Source: Synechococcus sp. UW140
Lineage (GTDB): Bacteria; Cyanobacteriota; Cyanobacteriia; PCC-6307; Cyanobiaceae
Length of the DNA: 64,000 nt
Direction: 5' to 3'
Assembly: GCA_945875915.1 (NCBI GenBank)
Contig: CAMCMT010000010.1
Span: forward strand, 1-64,000
How positions within the stretch are numbered: the stretch's first letter is position 1; the number at the start of each line of letters is the position of its first letter. The notes below the pieces were generated by a model. That model saw nothing but the letters and a program-made list of their open reading frames with translations. It had not been told where the DNA came from and did not search any database. Shown here piece by piece: positions 9,021 to 19,680 of this stretch. The position numbers and the translations under genes are program-made.

Positions 9021-10508
9021 TTGGCCCTGACCCTCGATCGTCAGCAGCCCCTCCATTTCATTGGGGTTGGCGGCATCGGGATGTCAGCGATCGCCGGGAT
9101 CCTGGCCGATCGGGGCTTTCGGGTCAGCGGATCTGATCCCAAGGACAACACCGTCTTGGCGGACCTGCGTAGCCGGGGCGTGCGCGTTTTTCTGCACCAA
9201 AGCCCCGCCACGATCACGGCGATCCTGGCGAACCCATCCCCCGCTGGGCCCCACTCTGCTGAGCCTGGGCAAGCCCAGCCAGCCCCCAGGCCCCTGGTGG
9301 TGGTGAGTTCCGCCGTGCCCAGCTCCAATCCCGAACTGATGGAGGCCCGGCGACTCGGCCTTGAGGTATGCCATCGCTCCGACGTGCTTGGCGCCCTGAT
9401 CCGCTCCCAGAGCGCCATTGCCATTGCCGGCAGCCACGGCAAAACCACCACAAGCACCATGGTGGCCACCCTGCTGGCGGGCACCAACCAGGACCCCACG
9501 GCCGTGATCGGCGGCATCGTGCCCGCCTTTGGGAGCAATGGCCGCAGTGGCGCCGGCGCCCTGCTGGTGGCTGAAGCCGACGAATCCGATGGCTCCCTGG
9601 TGAAATTTCCCGCCAGCCTGGGGGTGATCACAAACCTCGAGCTGGACCACACGGACCACTACCCGGATCTGGACTCCCTGATCAGCACTCTGCAGCAATT
9701 CGCCCAGGGCTGCCAGAGCCTGCTGGCCAACTGGGATTGCCCGGTCCTGCGGCAGCACTTCAAGGCCCAGGCCTGGTGGTCTGTCGTGCAAGCAGAAGCG
9801 GTGGACTTCGCTGCGATCCCGGTGCAGCTCAACGGTGACAGCTGCGTGGCCGATTTCCACGAAGCGGGCCAACTGGTGGGCCGCTTCACCTTGCCCCTGC
9901 CGGGCCTGCACAACCTCAGCAACGCCACCGGCGCCCTGGCGGCCTGTCGCCTCCAGGGGGTGCCCTTCGCCGAGCTGTGCCAGGCCCTGGCCAGCCTGCA
10001 GGCCCCCGGTCGCCGCTTCGATTACCGCGGCACCTGGCAAGGCCGCCAGATCGTTGATGACTACGCCCACCATCCCAGCGAGGTGGCGGCCACCCTGGCC
10101 ATGGCCCGGCTGATGGTGAGTAGCGGCCGCAGCCCCCTGCCCAGCCCGCCCCAGCGGCTTGTGGCCGTGTTCCAGCCCCATCGCTACACGCGCACGGCCC
10201 AGTTCCTGCAGGGCTTTGCCCAGGCCCTCAGCCAGGCCGATGCCCTGGTGCTCGCTCCCCTGTACACCGCCGGCGAGGCCGCGATCGCCGGCATCTCCAG
10301 TGAGGCCCTGGCCGCCGAGGTCCGGCGCATCCGCCCGGAGCTGGCCGTGAGCGTGGCCCAAGACCTGGACGACCTAGCCGATCAAGTCGTGCTCAGCACC
10401 GTGGGCGGCGATCTGGTGCTGGCCATGGGGGCTGGCGATGTCAACGGGCTCTGGAACCGCTTACAACAGCTCGAAGAACGGCCCAGCCCCCTGGCCCTGG
10501 CGGCCTAA
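9021..10508 (+). CDS. murC: UDP-N-acetylmuramate--L-alanine ligase
   Basis: A 495-residue Mur ligase that adds L-Ala to UDP-MurNAc in peptidoglycan synthesis. The N-terminal UDP-binding motif is [17 protein letters not shown], the ATP P-loop is [14 protein letters not shown], then [35 protein letters not shown] and FQPHRYTRT. The frame is open further upstream, but the extra residues are not family-like. I chose TTG at 9021, which has GGAGAG 8 bp upstream and places the [11 protein letters not shown] motif close to the N-terminus as usual. murB follows after 3 bp. Confidence 0.93.
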   Translation: MALTLDRQQPLHFIGVGGIGMSAIAGILADRGFRVSGSDPKDNTVLADLRSRGVRVFLHQSPATITAILANPSPAGPHSAEPGQAQPAPRPLVVVSSAVPSSNPELMEARRLGLEVCHRSDVLGALIRSQSAIAIAGSHGKTTTSTMVATLLAGTNQDPTAVIGGIVPAFGSNGRSGAGALLVAEADESDGSLVKFPASLGVITNLELDHTDHYPDLDSLISTLQQFAQGCQSLLANWDCPVLRQHFKAQAWWSVVQAEAVDFAAIPVQLNGDSCVADFHEAGQLVGRFTLPLPGLHNLSNATGALAACRLQGVPFAELCQALASLQAPGRRFDYRGTWQGRQIVDDYAHHPSEVAATLAMARLMVSSGRSPLPSPPQRLVAVFQPHRYTRTAQFLQGFAQALSQADALVLAPLYTAGEAAIAGISSEALAAEVRRIRPELAVSVAQDLDDLADQVVLSTVGGDLVLAMGAGDVNGLWNRLQQLEERPSPLALAA

Positions 10509-10511
10509 GCC

Positions 10512-11456
10512 ATGGAAACCGCTGCCCCGCCTGCGGAGCTGCTAGCTGGGCTCCCGGCCGGGCTGTTGGCAGGGGTAACCCTGGCCGAGTTCACCACCTG
10601 GAGAGTGGGGGGACCGGCCCAGTGGTTCTGGGAACCCGAGGCCAACGACCAGGTGATCGCCCTGGCCCGCTGGGCCCGGCGCCAGGGCCTGCCCCTGCAG
10701 GTGATTGGCGCCGGCTCCAACCTGCTGATCAGCGACCAGGGCCTGGCCGGCCTGACCCTCTGCCAACGACGGCTCCAGGGCAGCCAGCTCGATGGCGCCA
10801 CGGGCCTGATCGAAGCCCAGGCCGGTGAACCAATCCCCACCCTGGCCCGCCGGGCCGCCCGCGCCGGCCTGGGCGGCCTGGAATGGGCCGTGGGCATCCC
10901 CGGCACCGTGGGAGGCGCCGTGGTGATGAATGCAGGCGCCCAGGGGGGCTGTACCAGCGAGTGGCTCGAGGAGGTCACCGTGTTTGATCCCAATGGCGAC
11001 GGCGAACCCTTTGTGCTGGCTAGCCGTGACCTGGCCTTTAGCTACCGCCACAGCCGGCTGCAGCAGGAGTCCCTGGTGGTGCTTTCGGCCCGCTTCCGGC
11101 TACGGGCCGGCCTCGATCCCGCCGCGGTTAGCCAGCGCACGAGCGCCAACCTGCGCAGCCGCACCAGCAGCCAGCCCTACCAACAACCCAGCTGCGGCAG
11201 CGTCTTCCGCAACCCGGAACCGCGCAAGGCCGGACAACTGATCGAAGCCCTGGGCCTCAAGGGCCTCAGTGTCGGCGGCGCCGAGGTGTCGACCCTCCAT
11301 GCCAATTTCATCGTCAACACCGGCTCAGCCCGGGCCAGCGACATGGACCAGCTGATTGCCCTGGTGCAGCAGCGGGTGCGCCATGCCCACGCCATCGACC
11401 TGCACCCGGAGGTCCAGCGGCTCGGCAGCTTTAGCCAACCCGCCCAGGCAGCCTGA
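10512..11456 (+). CDS. murB: UDP-N-acetylenolpyruvoylglucosamine reductase
   Basis: A 314-residue FAD enzyme that reduces the enolpyruvyl product of MurA to UDP-MurNAc. Motifs are [13 protein letters not shown] near residue 27, [15 protein letters not shown] (FAD), [31 protein letters not shown], and the catalytic-region CGSVFRNP, with [15 protein letters not shown] toward the end. It lies directly behind murC in one transcription unit, so two consecutive wall-precursor steps are made together. Confidence 0.96.
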   Translation: METAAPPAELLAGLPAGLLAGVTLAEFTTWRVGGPAQWFWEPEANDQVIALARWARRQGLPLQVIGAGSNLLISDQGLAGLTLCQRRLQGSQLDGATGLIEAQAGEPIPTLARRAARAGLGGLEWAVGIPGTVGGAVVMNAGAQGGCTSEWLEEVTVFDPNGDGEPFVLASRDLAFSYRHSRLQQESLVVLSARFRLRAGLDPAAVSQRTSANLRSRTSSQPYQQPSCGSVFRNPEPRKAGQLIEALGLKGLSVGGAEVSTLHANFIVNTGSARASDMDQLIALVQQRVRHAHAIDLHPEVQRLGSFSQPAQAA

Positions 11457-11509
11457 AAGGACACCAGGGCCGCAGGGTTTAGCCTGTGCTCACTTTGCGT
11501 TTTGCCCGA

Positions 11510-11851
11510 ATGGCCGGCTTCGGACTTCCTAATTTCGGCCAGCTCACCGAAGCGTTCCGCAAGGCCCAGCAAATCCAACAGGACGCCCAAAAACTCCAGG
11601 ACGAACTGGATGCGATGGAACTGGAGGGCAGCAGCAGCGATGGCCGCGCCAGCGTCTGGGTGTCGGGCAACCAGCAACCTCTGCGGGTGCGCGTGGCGCC
11701 AGAGCTCGTGGCCGACGGGGCCGAGGCCACCGAAGCGGCCGTGCTGGAAGCCCTCAAGGCCGCCTATGAGCGCTCCACCGCCACGATGAAGGAACGCATG
11801 GAGGAGCTCACCGGCGGCCTCAACCTCAACCTGCCCGGCATGGGGGGCTGA
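11510..11851 (+). CDS. YbaB/EbfC-family nucleoid-associated protein
   Basis: A 113-residue small protein. It has the N-terminal [20 protein letters not shown] helix, a middle β-strand region ([20 protein letters not shown]) and a C-terminal helix that together form the tweezer-like YbaB dimer fold. It binds DNA non-specifically in the nucleoid. The ATG at 11510 gives the usual MxxFGLPN start. It is the third gene of the murC-murB run and converges on rsgA with 12 bp between stops. Confidence 0.9.
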   Translation: MAGFGLPNFGQLTEAFRKAQQIQQDAQKLQDELDAMELEGSSSDGRASVWVSGNQQPLRVRVAPELVADGAEATEAAVLEALKAAYERSTATMKERMEELTGGLNLNLPGMGG

Positions 11852-11863
11852 GGCGGGCCGGCC

Positions 11864-13027
11864 CTAGGGCCCTGGAGCCGGGTTCAGGGAGCCGCCGGCA
11901 CCCGAACCAAGGGCCCCCGGATCCAGGTGCCGATCCTCCGCCGCCTCTGCCACCAGATCGGCGGAGGAGCCCTCACCCTGGGGCCCATCCGCCTGGCGCT
12001 GGCGCTTGCGGGACAGCTGGCGCAGGCGCGGATCGAGGCGGGGCTCCGAGCGGCCACCGCGCTGCTTAAGGCCCGGTTCGGCAGGCCGGGATTGGGCGGC
12101 CGCCTCCTGGGCCAGCACCTGCTGTAAGCACTGCAAATAATGGGGATAGCGGGGCCAGTCGCTGCCAACGACGCAGCCGGGATCGCCCTGGTGCAAGCAA
12201 TTGGTGAAGCGGCAACCGCCCGCGCCCAGGCGCCCCCGCACCTCGGGGAATAACCCCACCAGCGCCCCTGGATCCGGCGGTAGGTCAGGCCGGTTGAAGC
12301 CGGGGGTGTCGGCGAGGAGGCCGCCGGCGCCAATGGCAAACAACTCGACGTGGCGGGTGGTGTGGCGACCCCGCTGCAGGCGCCCCGACACCGCCCCCAC
12401 CCGCAGGGCCAGATCGGGCACCAGGGCGTTGAGCAGGCTGCTCTTACCCACCCCGGAGGGGCCACAGAGCACGGCAATCCCCGGCGCCGCCAAGTGCTGG
12501 CGTAGGGGCTCGATGCCGGCGCCCGTTTGGGCAGACACCAGCCAGGGCTCGTAGCCCCAAGCATCCAGGCGCTGGCGCCACTCCTGCAGGGCCTGGGGCG
12601 CCAGTAGATCGGCCTTGGTGAGCACCAGATCCACCTGGACCCCGGTGGCTTCAGCCGTGAGCAGGAAACGGGTGAGCTGGATCGGGTCGAGGTCGGGTTG
12701 CACCAGGGCCATCACCACCACCACCCGGTTGCAGTTGGCCACCGCCGGCCGGGCCAACAGGCTGGAGCGCGGCGCCACCGCCGCCACGGCGCCCCGGCGG
12801 GAGATCCAGTCCACCCCCTCCACCTGGACCCGGTCGCCCACGCAAATCTGCTGGCCGGTCTTGCCTAGGCGGGTGCGGCGCACGCATAGCAGCTGCTTCA
12901 CGCCCCCCGGGCCAGGGGACTCCAATGCCACCCGGCAGAAATTGGCCTCCAGGGCCACCACCAACCCGGAGGCCGCCGCGCTGGCGGTCGGGGAGCCGTC
13001 GATCCGATCCGGAGCCTCAGCCCCCAT
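11864..13027 (-). CDS. rsgA: Ribosome small-subunit-dependent GTPase RsgA
   Basis: A 387-residue circularly permuted GTPase for 30S maturation. The order of motifs is diagnostic: OB fold first, then G4 (LTKADLL), G1 (GPSGVGKSSLLNAL) and G3 (DTPGFN). A zinc region with CRFTNCLHQGDPGC follows. The C-terminus has a longer basic and acidic tail (PRLRQLSRKRQRQAD) than in E. coli. Its start overlaps the end of the tusA-like gene by 11 bp, which suggests coupled translation. Confidence 0.95.
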   Translation of the reverse strand: MGAEAPDRIDGSPTASAAASGLVVALEANFCRVALESPGPGGVKQLLCVRRTRLGKTGQQICVGDRVQVEGVDWISRRGAVAAVAPRSSLLARPAVANCNRVVVVMALVQPDLDPIQLTRFLLTAEATGVQVDLVLTKADLLAPQALQEWRQRLDAWGYEPWLVSAQTGAGIEPLRQHLAAPGIAVLCGPSGVGKSSLLNALVPDLALRVGAVSGRLQRGRHTTRHVELFAIGAGGLLADTPGFNRPDLPPDPGALVGLFPEVRGRLGAGGCRFTNCLHQGDPGCVVGSDWPRYPHYLQCLQQVLAQEAAAQSRPAEPGLKQRGGRSEPRLDPRLRQLSRKRQRQADGPQGEGSSADLVAEAAEDRHLDPGALGSGAGGSLNPAPGP

Positions 13028-13289
13028 GACGGCAGATCAGCAGGCGCACGGCACCGTCTTCAAGGGACCTGATCTCCACCTGGTGGCCGGCCTGGCGCAG
13101 GCCATCGCCCACCAGGCGCTCGGGCTCACCAGCGTCCAGGTCCACCTGCAACCAGGCCCCAGGGTCGATTGCTTCCAGGGCCAGCCGGGTGCGGATGAAG
13201 TTGACCGGACAGGCCGTGCCGCGCAGATCCAGGCTTTGGCGAGGCGTCAGTTGGGCCACGTCTAGGGGAGCTTGGGCACCCGTCCCCAT
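13017..13289 (-). CDS. TusA-family sulfur-carrier-like protein
   Basis: A 90-residue protein of the TusA/SirA fold. The key motif is LDLRGTACPVNFIRTRLAL: the sulfur-carrying Cys is present, but the usual CPxP is CPVN, a change I recall as typical of this cyanobacterial branch. It may relay sulfur or bind RNA; the partner is unknown. ATG 13289 is preferred to a TTG start at 13325 that would overlap dnaJ. It lies between dnaJ and rsgA in a leftward operon. Confidence 0.85.
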   Translation of the reverse strand: MGTGAQAPLDVAQLTPRQSLDLRGTACPVNFIRTRLALEAIDPGAWLQVDLDAGEPERLVGDGLRQAGHQVEIRSLEDGAVRLLICRHGG

Positions 13290-13314
13290 GGTCCTGTCAT
13301 CGGCCTGGGACGGA

Positions 13315-14448
13315 TTAACCACCAAACAGGCCGCCGAACAGGCCGCTCTTGTGGGGATGCTTATGGCCCTTGGCGCTGTGGTGGCCGGCTAGTTCCTCGA
13401 GCAAGTTGCGCTCCAGGTCGTTGAGCTTGGTGGGCACCTGCACCTTGATGTTGATCAGGTGGTTGCCCCGGGCCACGGGGTTACCGAGCTTGGGCACGCC
13501 CTTGCCGGTGAGGTTGAGCACGGCCCCGGGCTGGGTTCCGGCGGGCAGGTCCAGGGCCTGGGGGCCGTCCACGGTCTCCACCTCGATCTTGTCTCCCAGG
13601 ATCGCCTGCAGGTAATTGACCGCGACCTCGGAGTGGATCGTGATCCCGTCGCGCCGCAGCTGGGGATGGGACTGAACCGTGAGAAACACATAGAGATCCC
13701 CGGCCGGGCCGCCCCGCTGGCCGGCGTTGCCCTCGTTGGACACCCGCAGCCGGGTACCGCTATCAACCCCGGCGGGAATGTTGATCCGGAGCTTCTTGCG
13801 CACCTGTTGCAGACCCTGGCCGCCACAGGCATTGCAGGGGTCGGCAATCACCTCACCGGTGCCCTCACAGGTGGGACAGGCGGCCACCTGGGTGAAACTG
13901 CCGAAGGGGGTGCGGGTGGCGCGTCGCACCTGGCCAGCTCCAGAGCAGGTGCCGCAGGTGGTGGGGCCGCTGCCGGCTTTAGCGCCAGAGCCCTTGCAGG
14001 TGGTGCAGGTTTCCAGGTGTCGGACCTGAACCTCCTTTTCCTGGCCGGCGATCGCCTCACTGAAGCTGATTGTCAAATCGAAGCGCAGGTCGTCGCCCTG
14101 ACGGGGCCCGCGGCGCCGGGGACCGCCGCCGCCGCCCTGGCTGGCGCCGCCACCGCCGAAGCCACTGAAGAAGGTCTCAAACAGGTCGGCAAATCCACCC
14201 ATATCGCCCATGTCGGGCATGCCACCGCCTCCGCCCAGGCCGGCCTCACCGAACTGGTCGTAGCGGCTACGGGTCTGGGGATCGCTGAGCACCCCATAGG
14301 CGCGGCCGATCTCCTTGAACTTGTCCTCAGCCCCTGGATCCTTATTGACATCGGGGTGGTACTGCCGGGCCATGCGGCGATAGGCCCGCTTGAGGGTCTC
14401 GGAGTCCGCATCCCGGCTGACCCCCAAGAGGTCGTAGTAATCCGCCAT
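13315..14448 (-). CDS. dnaJ: Chaperone DnaJ (type I, with zinc fingers)
   Basis: A 377-residue co-chaperone of DnaK. The J domain is [19 protein letters not shown] with the HPD motif at YHPDVNKD. A Gly-rich [12 protein letters not shown] segment is followed by four CxxCxGxG zinc repeats ([32 protein letters not shown]). A C-terminal substrate-binding domain follows. The length is normal. It lies between grpE and the tusA-like gene. Confidence 0.97.
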   Translation of the reverse strand: MADYYDLLGVSRDADSETLKRAYRRMARQYHPDVNKDPGAEDKFKEIGRAYGVLSDPQTRSRYDQFGEAGLGGGGGMPDMGDMGGFADLFETFFSGFGGGGASQGGGGGPRRRGPRQGDDLRFDLTISFSEAIAGQEKEVQVRHLETCTTCKGSGAKAGSGPTTCGTCSGAGQVRRATRTPFGSFTQVAACPTCEGTGEVIADPCNACGGQGLQQVRKKLRINIPAGVDSGTRLRVSNEGNAGQRGGPAGDLYVFLTVQSHPQLRRDGITIHSEVAVNYLQAILGDKIEVETVDGPQALDLPAGTQPGAVLNLTGKGVPKLGNPVARGNHLINIKVQVPTKLNDLERNLLEELAGHHSAKGHKHPHKSGLFGGLFGG

Positions 14449-14491
14449 CGCTCAGCTCTATTAGTGGAACCGTAAAAACCCGTGAACTAGC

Positions 14492-15181
14492 TCAATCGCC
14501 TTCGCTGGAGGCGGCCGCTGCCGAGGGGCCTGGTCCCATCGACACCTTGACCAGGGCGTGGCGCAGCACCCGGCCATCGAGGTGATAACCCCGTTGGAGT
14601 TCGGCTATCACCACATCCTCGGGATACTCGTCGCTGGGCTCTCGCATCACGGCCTCATGCAGGCTGGGATCGAAGGGTTCGCCCTCCACCCGCATGGGCG
14701 ATACCCCCAGCTGCTTGAACACGTCAACCAGCTGCTTGTAGAGCCCCTGGTAGCTGCGATGCAGGCCCTGTGCCTCCTCGTGCTGGGGTTCAAGCTGCTG
14801 GCGGGCCCGCTCGAAGTTGTCCACCACCGGGAGGATCTCGGTGAGGGTTGAGCAGGTGATCTGCAGGCGTTGGTCCTGCTGTTCACGGGACTGGCGCTTG
14901 CGGAAGTTGTCGAAATCGGCGGCAATTCGCATGGACTGGGAGCGCAGGCTCTCGTACTCGCTGCGCAGGGCCGTTAGTTCCGCCTCCAACTGCCCTTCCC
15001 TGGAGCCGGAAACGGCCCCTCCCTCGCTGGCCCCATCGACCTCGCTTCCCGGATCGGGAATGGCCTCCAAGATCGGGCCTTCAGCCCCAACCTCAGAAGA
15101 CTGGTCAGAGGACTGGTCGACCGCCGCGGCGCTAACGGCCTCGGCAGCGGAGTCGTGGGGGTGGTTGGCGTCGCCACTCAT
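14492..15181 (-). CDS. grpE: Nucleotide exchange factor GrpE
   Basis: A 229-residue GrpE, the nucleotide exchange factor for DnaK. An acidic, disordered N-terminal 60 residues is followed by a long coiled coil ([19 protein letters not shown]) and the β-domain signature [20 protein letters not shown]...[13 protein letters not shown] at 15181 ([10 protein letters not shown]) is chosen; the frame continues upstream without family similarity. It is the first gene of the grpE-dnaJ-tusA-rsgA operon and is divergent from pilB with about 105 bp between starts. Confidence 0.95.
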   Translation of the reverse strand: MSGDANHPHDSAAEAVSAAAVDQSSDQSSEVGAEGPILEAIPDPGSEVDGASEGGAVSGSREGQLEAELTALRSEYESLRSQSMRIAADFDNFRKRQSREQQDQRLQITCSTLTEILPVVDNFERARQQLEPQHEEAQGLHRSYQGLYKQLVDVFKQLGVSPMRVEGEPFDPSLHEAVMREPSDEYPEDVVIAELQRGYHLDGRVLRHALVKVSMGPGPSAAAASSEGD

Positions 15182-15286
15182 GCTGACTGAAGCGAGGATC
15201 TGACCTAGACATGTTGGATTCTCACGGGCTCTACCCACAAGCGGGGGAAGCCCGCACCTCCCAGGTCTGCCTGGCCCCCCCAAGCC

Positions 15287-17095
15287 ATGACCCTGACCCC
15301 TTCTCGACCCGTACCCGTAGCCACCGATCCCCTGCAGCAGAGGCTCGAAGTGGAGCTACTACTGGGGGAACGGTTGCTGACGACAGCCGAACTGGGCGAG
15401 GCCGGGCCGATCCGTTGGAGCTGGAGCCCCTCGCTCAGTCAGGAGCAATGCGAGGAGTTCACCTGCCTGCCAGTCCGTCAGCACGACGACGTTCTGGTGG
15501 TCGCGATCCCCACCACCCTTGAAAAGGAGGACCGTGGCCGGCTCCAGGACATCGCCCTGAGCCAAGGCCTGAGGCTGGAACTGCGTCTGGCGATGAACAC
15601 GGATATCGAAGCGGTACTGGAAGAAACTCGCTTAAGCAGAGCCGAAGAGGATGCCGTTCAGGTTGATTCCGGCGATAGCAGCACCAGCAATGAGACCTTT
15701 TCATTGTTGGACAACCTCAACCAGGTAGCCAGTCTTGAGGCTGCACCAGAGGAGGAAAATTTCGCCAATATGGACCTGGAAACAACCAATTCCTCGCCCA
15801 TCATCAACCTGGTTGACAAGATATTGATTCAAGCCCTTAGTAGTGGCACCAGCGATATCCACGTTGAACCCCAAGAGGATGGTCTAGTCATTCGATTGCG
15901 CCACGATGGCGTGCTCGGGCAGCTCGCCGTATTGCCCAAAAATATCATCCCAGCGATCACGTCCAGATTAAAAATCATGGCGGATCTAGATATCGCCGAA
16001 CGACGACTGCCCCAGGATGGTCGCATTCGCCGCATGTACCGCGGCCGCGTCTTCGATCTGCGGGTCAGCACCCTGCCGACCCGTTATGGCGAAAAAGTCT
16101 GCCTGCGACTGCTCGATAGCGGTTCGACCAAACTAGGACTCGACAAACTGATCAGCAATCAAGACTGCCTCGCCATAGTGAGGGATATGGGATCGAAACC
16201 TTACGGCATGATCCTGGTGACCGGCCCGACGGGATCGGGTAAATCCACAACTCTCTATTCACTCCTGTCGGAACGTAATAGTCCGACTATCAACATATCA
16301 ACTGTTGAGGATCCAATTGAATATAGCCTCAAGGGGATTTCCCAAACCCAGGTTAATCGCGACAAAGGCTACGACTTTCCCCGGGCCCTACGGGCGTTCA
16401 TGCGCCAGGATCCCGATGTGCTGCTGGTCGGTGAGACCAGGGATCTAGAAACGGCCAAAACCGCTGTGGAAGCGGCCCTTACCGGTCACCTGGTATTAAC
16501 AACCCTGCATGCCAATGACGCTCCTAGTGCCATTGCTCGACTTGTGGAAATGGGCGTAGAACCGTTCCTGGTCAGCGCCTCCCTCATTGGCATCGTTTCG
16601 CAACGACTAGTCAGGCGGGTTTGTCCCACCTGTCGTCTTGCTTACCGTCCGAGCGAACAGGAGCTAGGTCGCTTTGGCTTGCTTGCCAATAGCGAAGCAA
16701 CGATCACCTTCTTCAAATCAAAGCGCGAAACTGGGCCCCATGAGAAAGCTTGCGCTACCTGCAAAGGTCTCGGGTACAAGGGTCGGATTGGTGTCTACGA
16801 AGTCCTGCGTATCAATGATGCTTTAACCGCTGCCATCTCCCTGGAAGCAAGCACGGAGCAGATTCGCCGTCTGGCCATAGAAAATGGCATGATAACCTTA
16901 CTCGGCTACGGACTTGATCTTGTTCGCAATGGCTACACCACCCTAGAGGAGGTTGGCCGGATGATTCTCACCGATACCGGTCTTGAATCAGAACGCAAAG
17001 CCAAGGCCCTGCACACGATCAGCTGCAAGGGCTGTGGCGCCGGCATGCAGGATGACTGGCTGGAATGCCCCTACTGCTTAACCCCAAGGAATTAA
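15287..17095 (+). CDS. pilB: Type IV pilus extension ATPase PilB (GspE family)
   Basis: A 602-residue hexameric ATPase that drives pilus assembly. It has a divergent N-terminal region (1-160), then the GspE core: [41 protein letters not shown], Walker [16 protein letters not shown], Asp box, Walker [16 protein letters not shown] and the His box [18 protein letters not shown]...CATC zinc site follows. The last 25 residues add [18 protein letters not shown], an apparent extra zinc ribbon not usual in PilB. pilT and pilC follow on the same strand. Confidence 0.94.
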   Translation: MTLTPSRPVPVATDPLQQRLEVELLLGERLLTTAELGEAGPIRWSWSPSLSQEQCEEFTCLPVRQHDDVLVVAIPTTLEKEDRGRLQDIALSQGLRLELRLAMNTDIEAVLEETRLSRAEEDAVQVDSGDSSTSNETFSLLDNLNQVASLEAAPEEENFANMDLETTNSSPIINLVDKILIQALSSGTSDIHVEPQEDGLVIRLRHDGVLGQLAVLPKNIIPAITSRLKIMADLDIAERRLPQDGRIRRMYRGRVFDLRVSTLPTRYGEKVCLRLLDSGSTKLGLDKLISNQDCLAIVRDMGSKPYGMILVTGPTGSGKSTTLYSLLSERNSPTINISTVEDPIEYSLKGISQTQVNRDKGYDFPRALRAFMRQDPDVLLVGETRDLETAKTAVEAALTGHLVLTTLHANDAPSAIARLVEMGVEPFLVSASLIGIVSQRLVRRVCPTCRLAYRPSEQELGRFGLLANSEATITFFKSKRETGPHEKACATCKGLGYKGRIGVYEVLRINDALTAAISLEASTEQIRRLAIENGMITLLGYGLDLVRNGYTTLEEVGRMILTDTGLESERKAKALHTISCKGCGAGMQDDWLECPYCLTPRN

Positions 17096-17105
17096 CCCCA
17101 AGGAA
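17078..17105 (+). repeat. 14-bp perfect tandem duplication at the pilB stop
   Basis: TTAACCCCAAGGAA occurs twice head to tail, spanning the pilB stop codon (TAA in the second copy). Removing one copy would leave the same last residues followed by TAG, so the duplication is neutral for the protein. It is probably a recent slippage event. Confidence 0.9.
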
Positions 17106-17263
17106 CTAGATTAAAAATGGCTAACCATCCGACGCCTGGACGTCAGTCGCATTAATCCCGAAACTAGACCATCAGGCAAACAACCAATAAATCGGCCTAA
17201 AAGGGTTGCTTATTGAATTAATTTCATTGATAATCACCACCATCTTGACCGGGAGTCACTGCC

Positions 17264-18340
17264 TTGGAGTTACTGATCGAAGACCTCATGACCCAACTGG
17301 TGGAGGGGGGGGGCAGTGACTTGCATCTCTCGGTCGGCCAGCCCCCCTATGGCCGTTTCAATGGAAGGCTGACGCCCATGCGCGAAGAGAGGCTCTCAGA
17401 ACAGGACTGTAATCAATTAATTTTTTCGCTGGTCAACAACTCCCAACGCAAACAACTCGAGCAGACCTGGGAACTGGACTGTGCCTATGGACTGAAGGGA
17501 ATCGCCCGTTTCCGCGTTAATGCCTACCGGCAACGAGGCACCTATGCCGCTTGCCTACGCGCCCTCAGCAACCATATTCCGACCACGGAAGAGTTGGCCC
17601 TGCCGGCCGTGGTGGTGGACTCCTGCAGCAAACCGAGGGGCCTGATTCTTGTAACCGGCCCCACTGGCTCGGGGAAAACCACCACCCTGGCCTCCTTGAT
17701 GGACCACATCAACCACAGCAGGGCCGAACATATTCTTACCATTGAGGATCCGATCGAATTCACCTATGTCAATGACCTCAGCCTGATTCATCAGCGGCAA
17801 ATCAACGAAGACACCAGGAGTTTCAGTGCTGCCCTACGGGCGGCTTTGCGGGAAGACCCCGATGTGATCCTAATTGGAGAAATGCGTGACCTAGAAACCA
17901 TCCAACTAGCGATCACTGCTGCCGAAACCGGCCACCTTGTCTTTGGTACCCTGCACACCAGCTCAGCACCCCAGACCATCGACCGCATTCTCGATGTGTT
18001 CCCTGCTGAACAAATGAATCAGGTTCGCACCCAACTCAGTAGCAGCCTGGTGGGAATCTTTTCCCAGACCCTTTGCCAGGCCCTTAATCCCTTACCAGGT
18101 CAATACGCCCGGGTGCTGGCCCAAGAAATCATGGTCAATACACCAGCCATCGCCAATTTAATTCGTGAGGGCAAAACAGCCCAGCTCTATTCGCAGATGC
18201 AAACAGGCGGGCAACTTGGCATGCAGACCCTTGAAAAAGCCCTATCCATCTTGGTCAATAAAAACATTATCAGCGCCAAAGAAGGTCTGGCGAAAGCCAG
18301 CAAACCGGAGGAGTTAAACAGGATGCTACAAGCCACTTAG
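17264..18340 (+). CDS. pilT: Type IV pilus retraction ATPase PilT
   Basis: A 358-residue PilT. The N-terminal PAS-like domain has GGSDLHLSVGQPPYGRFNG, followed by Walker A GPTGSGKTTTLASLMDHIN, LTIEDPIEF, Walker B DPDVILIGEMRDLETI with the AITAAETGHLVFGTLHT His box, and the PilT retraction signature region around SSSLVGIFSQTLCQ. It powers pilus depolymerisation, twitching and DNA uptake. The likely start is TTG at 17264 just after the intergenic region; there is no good upstream alternative. It is part of pilB-pilT-pilC. Confidence 0.93.
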   Translation: MELLIEDLMTQLVEGGGSDLHLSVGQPPYGRFNGRLTPMREERLSEQDCNQLIFSLVNNSQRKQLEQTWELDCAYGLKGIARFRVNAYRQRGTYAACLRALSNHIPTTEELALPAVVVDSCSKPRGLILVTGPTGSGKTTTLASLMDHINHSRAEHILTIEDPIEFTYVNDLSLIHQRQINEDTRSFSAALRAALREDPDVILIGEMRDLETIQLAITAAETGHLVFGTLHTSSAPQTIDRILDVFPAEQMNQVRTQLSSSLVGIFSQTLCQALNPLPGQYARVLAQEIMVNTPAIANLIREGKTAQLYSQMQTGGQLGMQTLEKALSILVNKNIISAKEGLAKASKPEELNRMLQAT

Positions 18341-18426
18341 GTTGCCATCAACTCCGCGGCCTACGCCCTAAGAGCCCCCTACCGCCATTAACGCTTTTCA
18401 ACGTCTTACCTGACTGCCAGAGCGCC

Positions 18427-19680
18427 ATGCCCGTTTTCATCGCCAACTACACCAGCCGCCAAGGCGAAACAAAGGAAGTGCACGTCACGGCAGCGAGCAT
18501 GGCCCTCGCCAAGCGAGACCTGCGGCGCTCCGGCAAAATTGCAACCTCAATTGTTCCCCAACCCACCAGCAACAAACCCACCAAAGCGAAGGGGGCCCGT
18601 CCAGACCTGGGCCAAAGCCTCTCAAAGATGCTGGAAAAACGTCCTGGGGTGCGGGATAAGGCCCTGTTCTCCAACAAAATGGCAGCCCTGATTGATGCCG
18701 GGGTACCGATCGTTAGGAGCCTGGAAATGTTGGCCAGCCAGCAGACCCAACCCCTGTTCAAGCGGGCTCTGTCAGCGATCTGCGTCGAAGTCAACCAGGG
18801 GACAACCCTCGGCAGCGCCATGCGGCGCTGGCCCACGGTTTTCGACCGTCTGATGGTCTCAATGGTGGAAGCTGGCGAAGCCGGTGGCGTACTCGATGAA
18901 ACCTTGCGGCGGCTCGCCAAATTGCAGGAAGATGTTGCCAAACTTCAGAACCAGATCAAGGGTGCCCTGGGCTATCCGGTCGCAGTTTTATTCATCGCCA
19001 TTGCTGTTTTTCTGGGAATGACGATATTCATTATTCCCCAATTCGCCGATATTTTTAAAAGCCTTGGCGCCGAGCTGCCCGCCTTTACCCAGATGCTTGT
19101 TGATCTCAGCGGCTTTCTGCGTTCGCCTGAATACATGCTCCCTATCATGGCACTGATTGCACTGGCAATCTTTATCTTTTCCCGCTATTATGCTACACCT
19201 GTTGGTCGCATGGGTGTGGATAAAGTCCTCTTGAAGATTCCCCTCTTCGGCGACCTAATCCTCAAAAGCGCCACCGCCCAGTTCTGCCGAACCTATAGCG
19301 CCCTAAGCCGGGCCGGTGTACCGATTCTTCAGGCCCTAGAAATTCTCAAACAAACGTCTGGCAATGCGGCCGTTCAGGAAGCCCTGGACCGGGCAAGAAA
19401 TGATGTACAGGAGGGCATCAGCCTCAGCAAAAGTTTGCTTAGCAAACAAATCTTCCCTGACATGGCCTTGAGTATGTTGGCCATTGGCGAAGAGACTGGT
19501 GAAATGGACGCCATGCTCTCCAAGGTGGCCGATTTTTACGAAGAAGAAGTTGGTCTGATTGTCAAAAATCTCACGGCCATGCTGGAACCGGCCATGATCG
19601 TTTTGGTCGGTGGAATTGTGGGGGCGATCCTGGTGGCAATGTATCTTCCAATGTTCAGTGTTTTTCAAAACATTAACTAG
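18427..19680 (+). CDS. pilC: Type IV pilus inner-membrane platform protein PilC (GspF family)
   Basis: A 417-residue polytopic platform protein that couples the PilB/PilT motors to the pilin. It has two T2SF cytoplasmic repeats (KALFSNKMAALIDAGVPIVRSLEML near residue 80 and AQFCRTYSALSRAGVPILQALEIL near residue 285). Hydrophobic helices lie around 180-200, 235-255 and at the C-terminus (GGIVGAILVAMYLPMFSVF). The short N-terminal domain is basic. Its stop overlaps the convergent flavoprotein stop by 8 bp. Confidence 0.94.
   Translation: MPVFIANYTSRQGETKEVHVTAASMALAKRDLRRSGKIATSIVPQPTSNKPTKAKGARPDLGQSLSKMLEKRPGVRDKALFSNKMAALIDAGVPIVRSLEMLASQQTQPLFKRALSAICVEVNQGTTLGSAMRRWPTVFDRLMVSMVEAGEAGGVLDETLRRLAKLQEDVAKLQNQIKGALGYPVAVLFIAIAVFLGMTIFIIPQFADIFKSLGAELPAFTQMLVDLSGFLRSPEYMLPIMALIALAIFIFSRYYATPVGRMGVDKVLLKIPLFGDLILKSATAQFCRTYSALSRAGVPILQALEILKQTSGNAAVQEALDRARNDVQEGISLSKSLLSKQIFPDMALSMLAIGEETGEMDAMLSKVADFYEEEVGLIVKNLTAMLEPAMIVLVGGIVGAILVAMYLPMFSVFQNIN

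Noticed and set aside
9084-10361. 425-codon minus-strand frame opposite murC
   Set aside because: It is antisense to a well-supported murC; Gly/His-rich composition and no family features.
13459-14475. 338-codon plus-strand frame opposite dnaJ
   Set aside because: It is the shadow of dnaJ; low-complexity Gly/Ala/Leu sequence.
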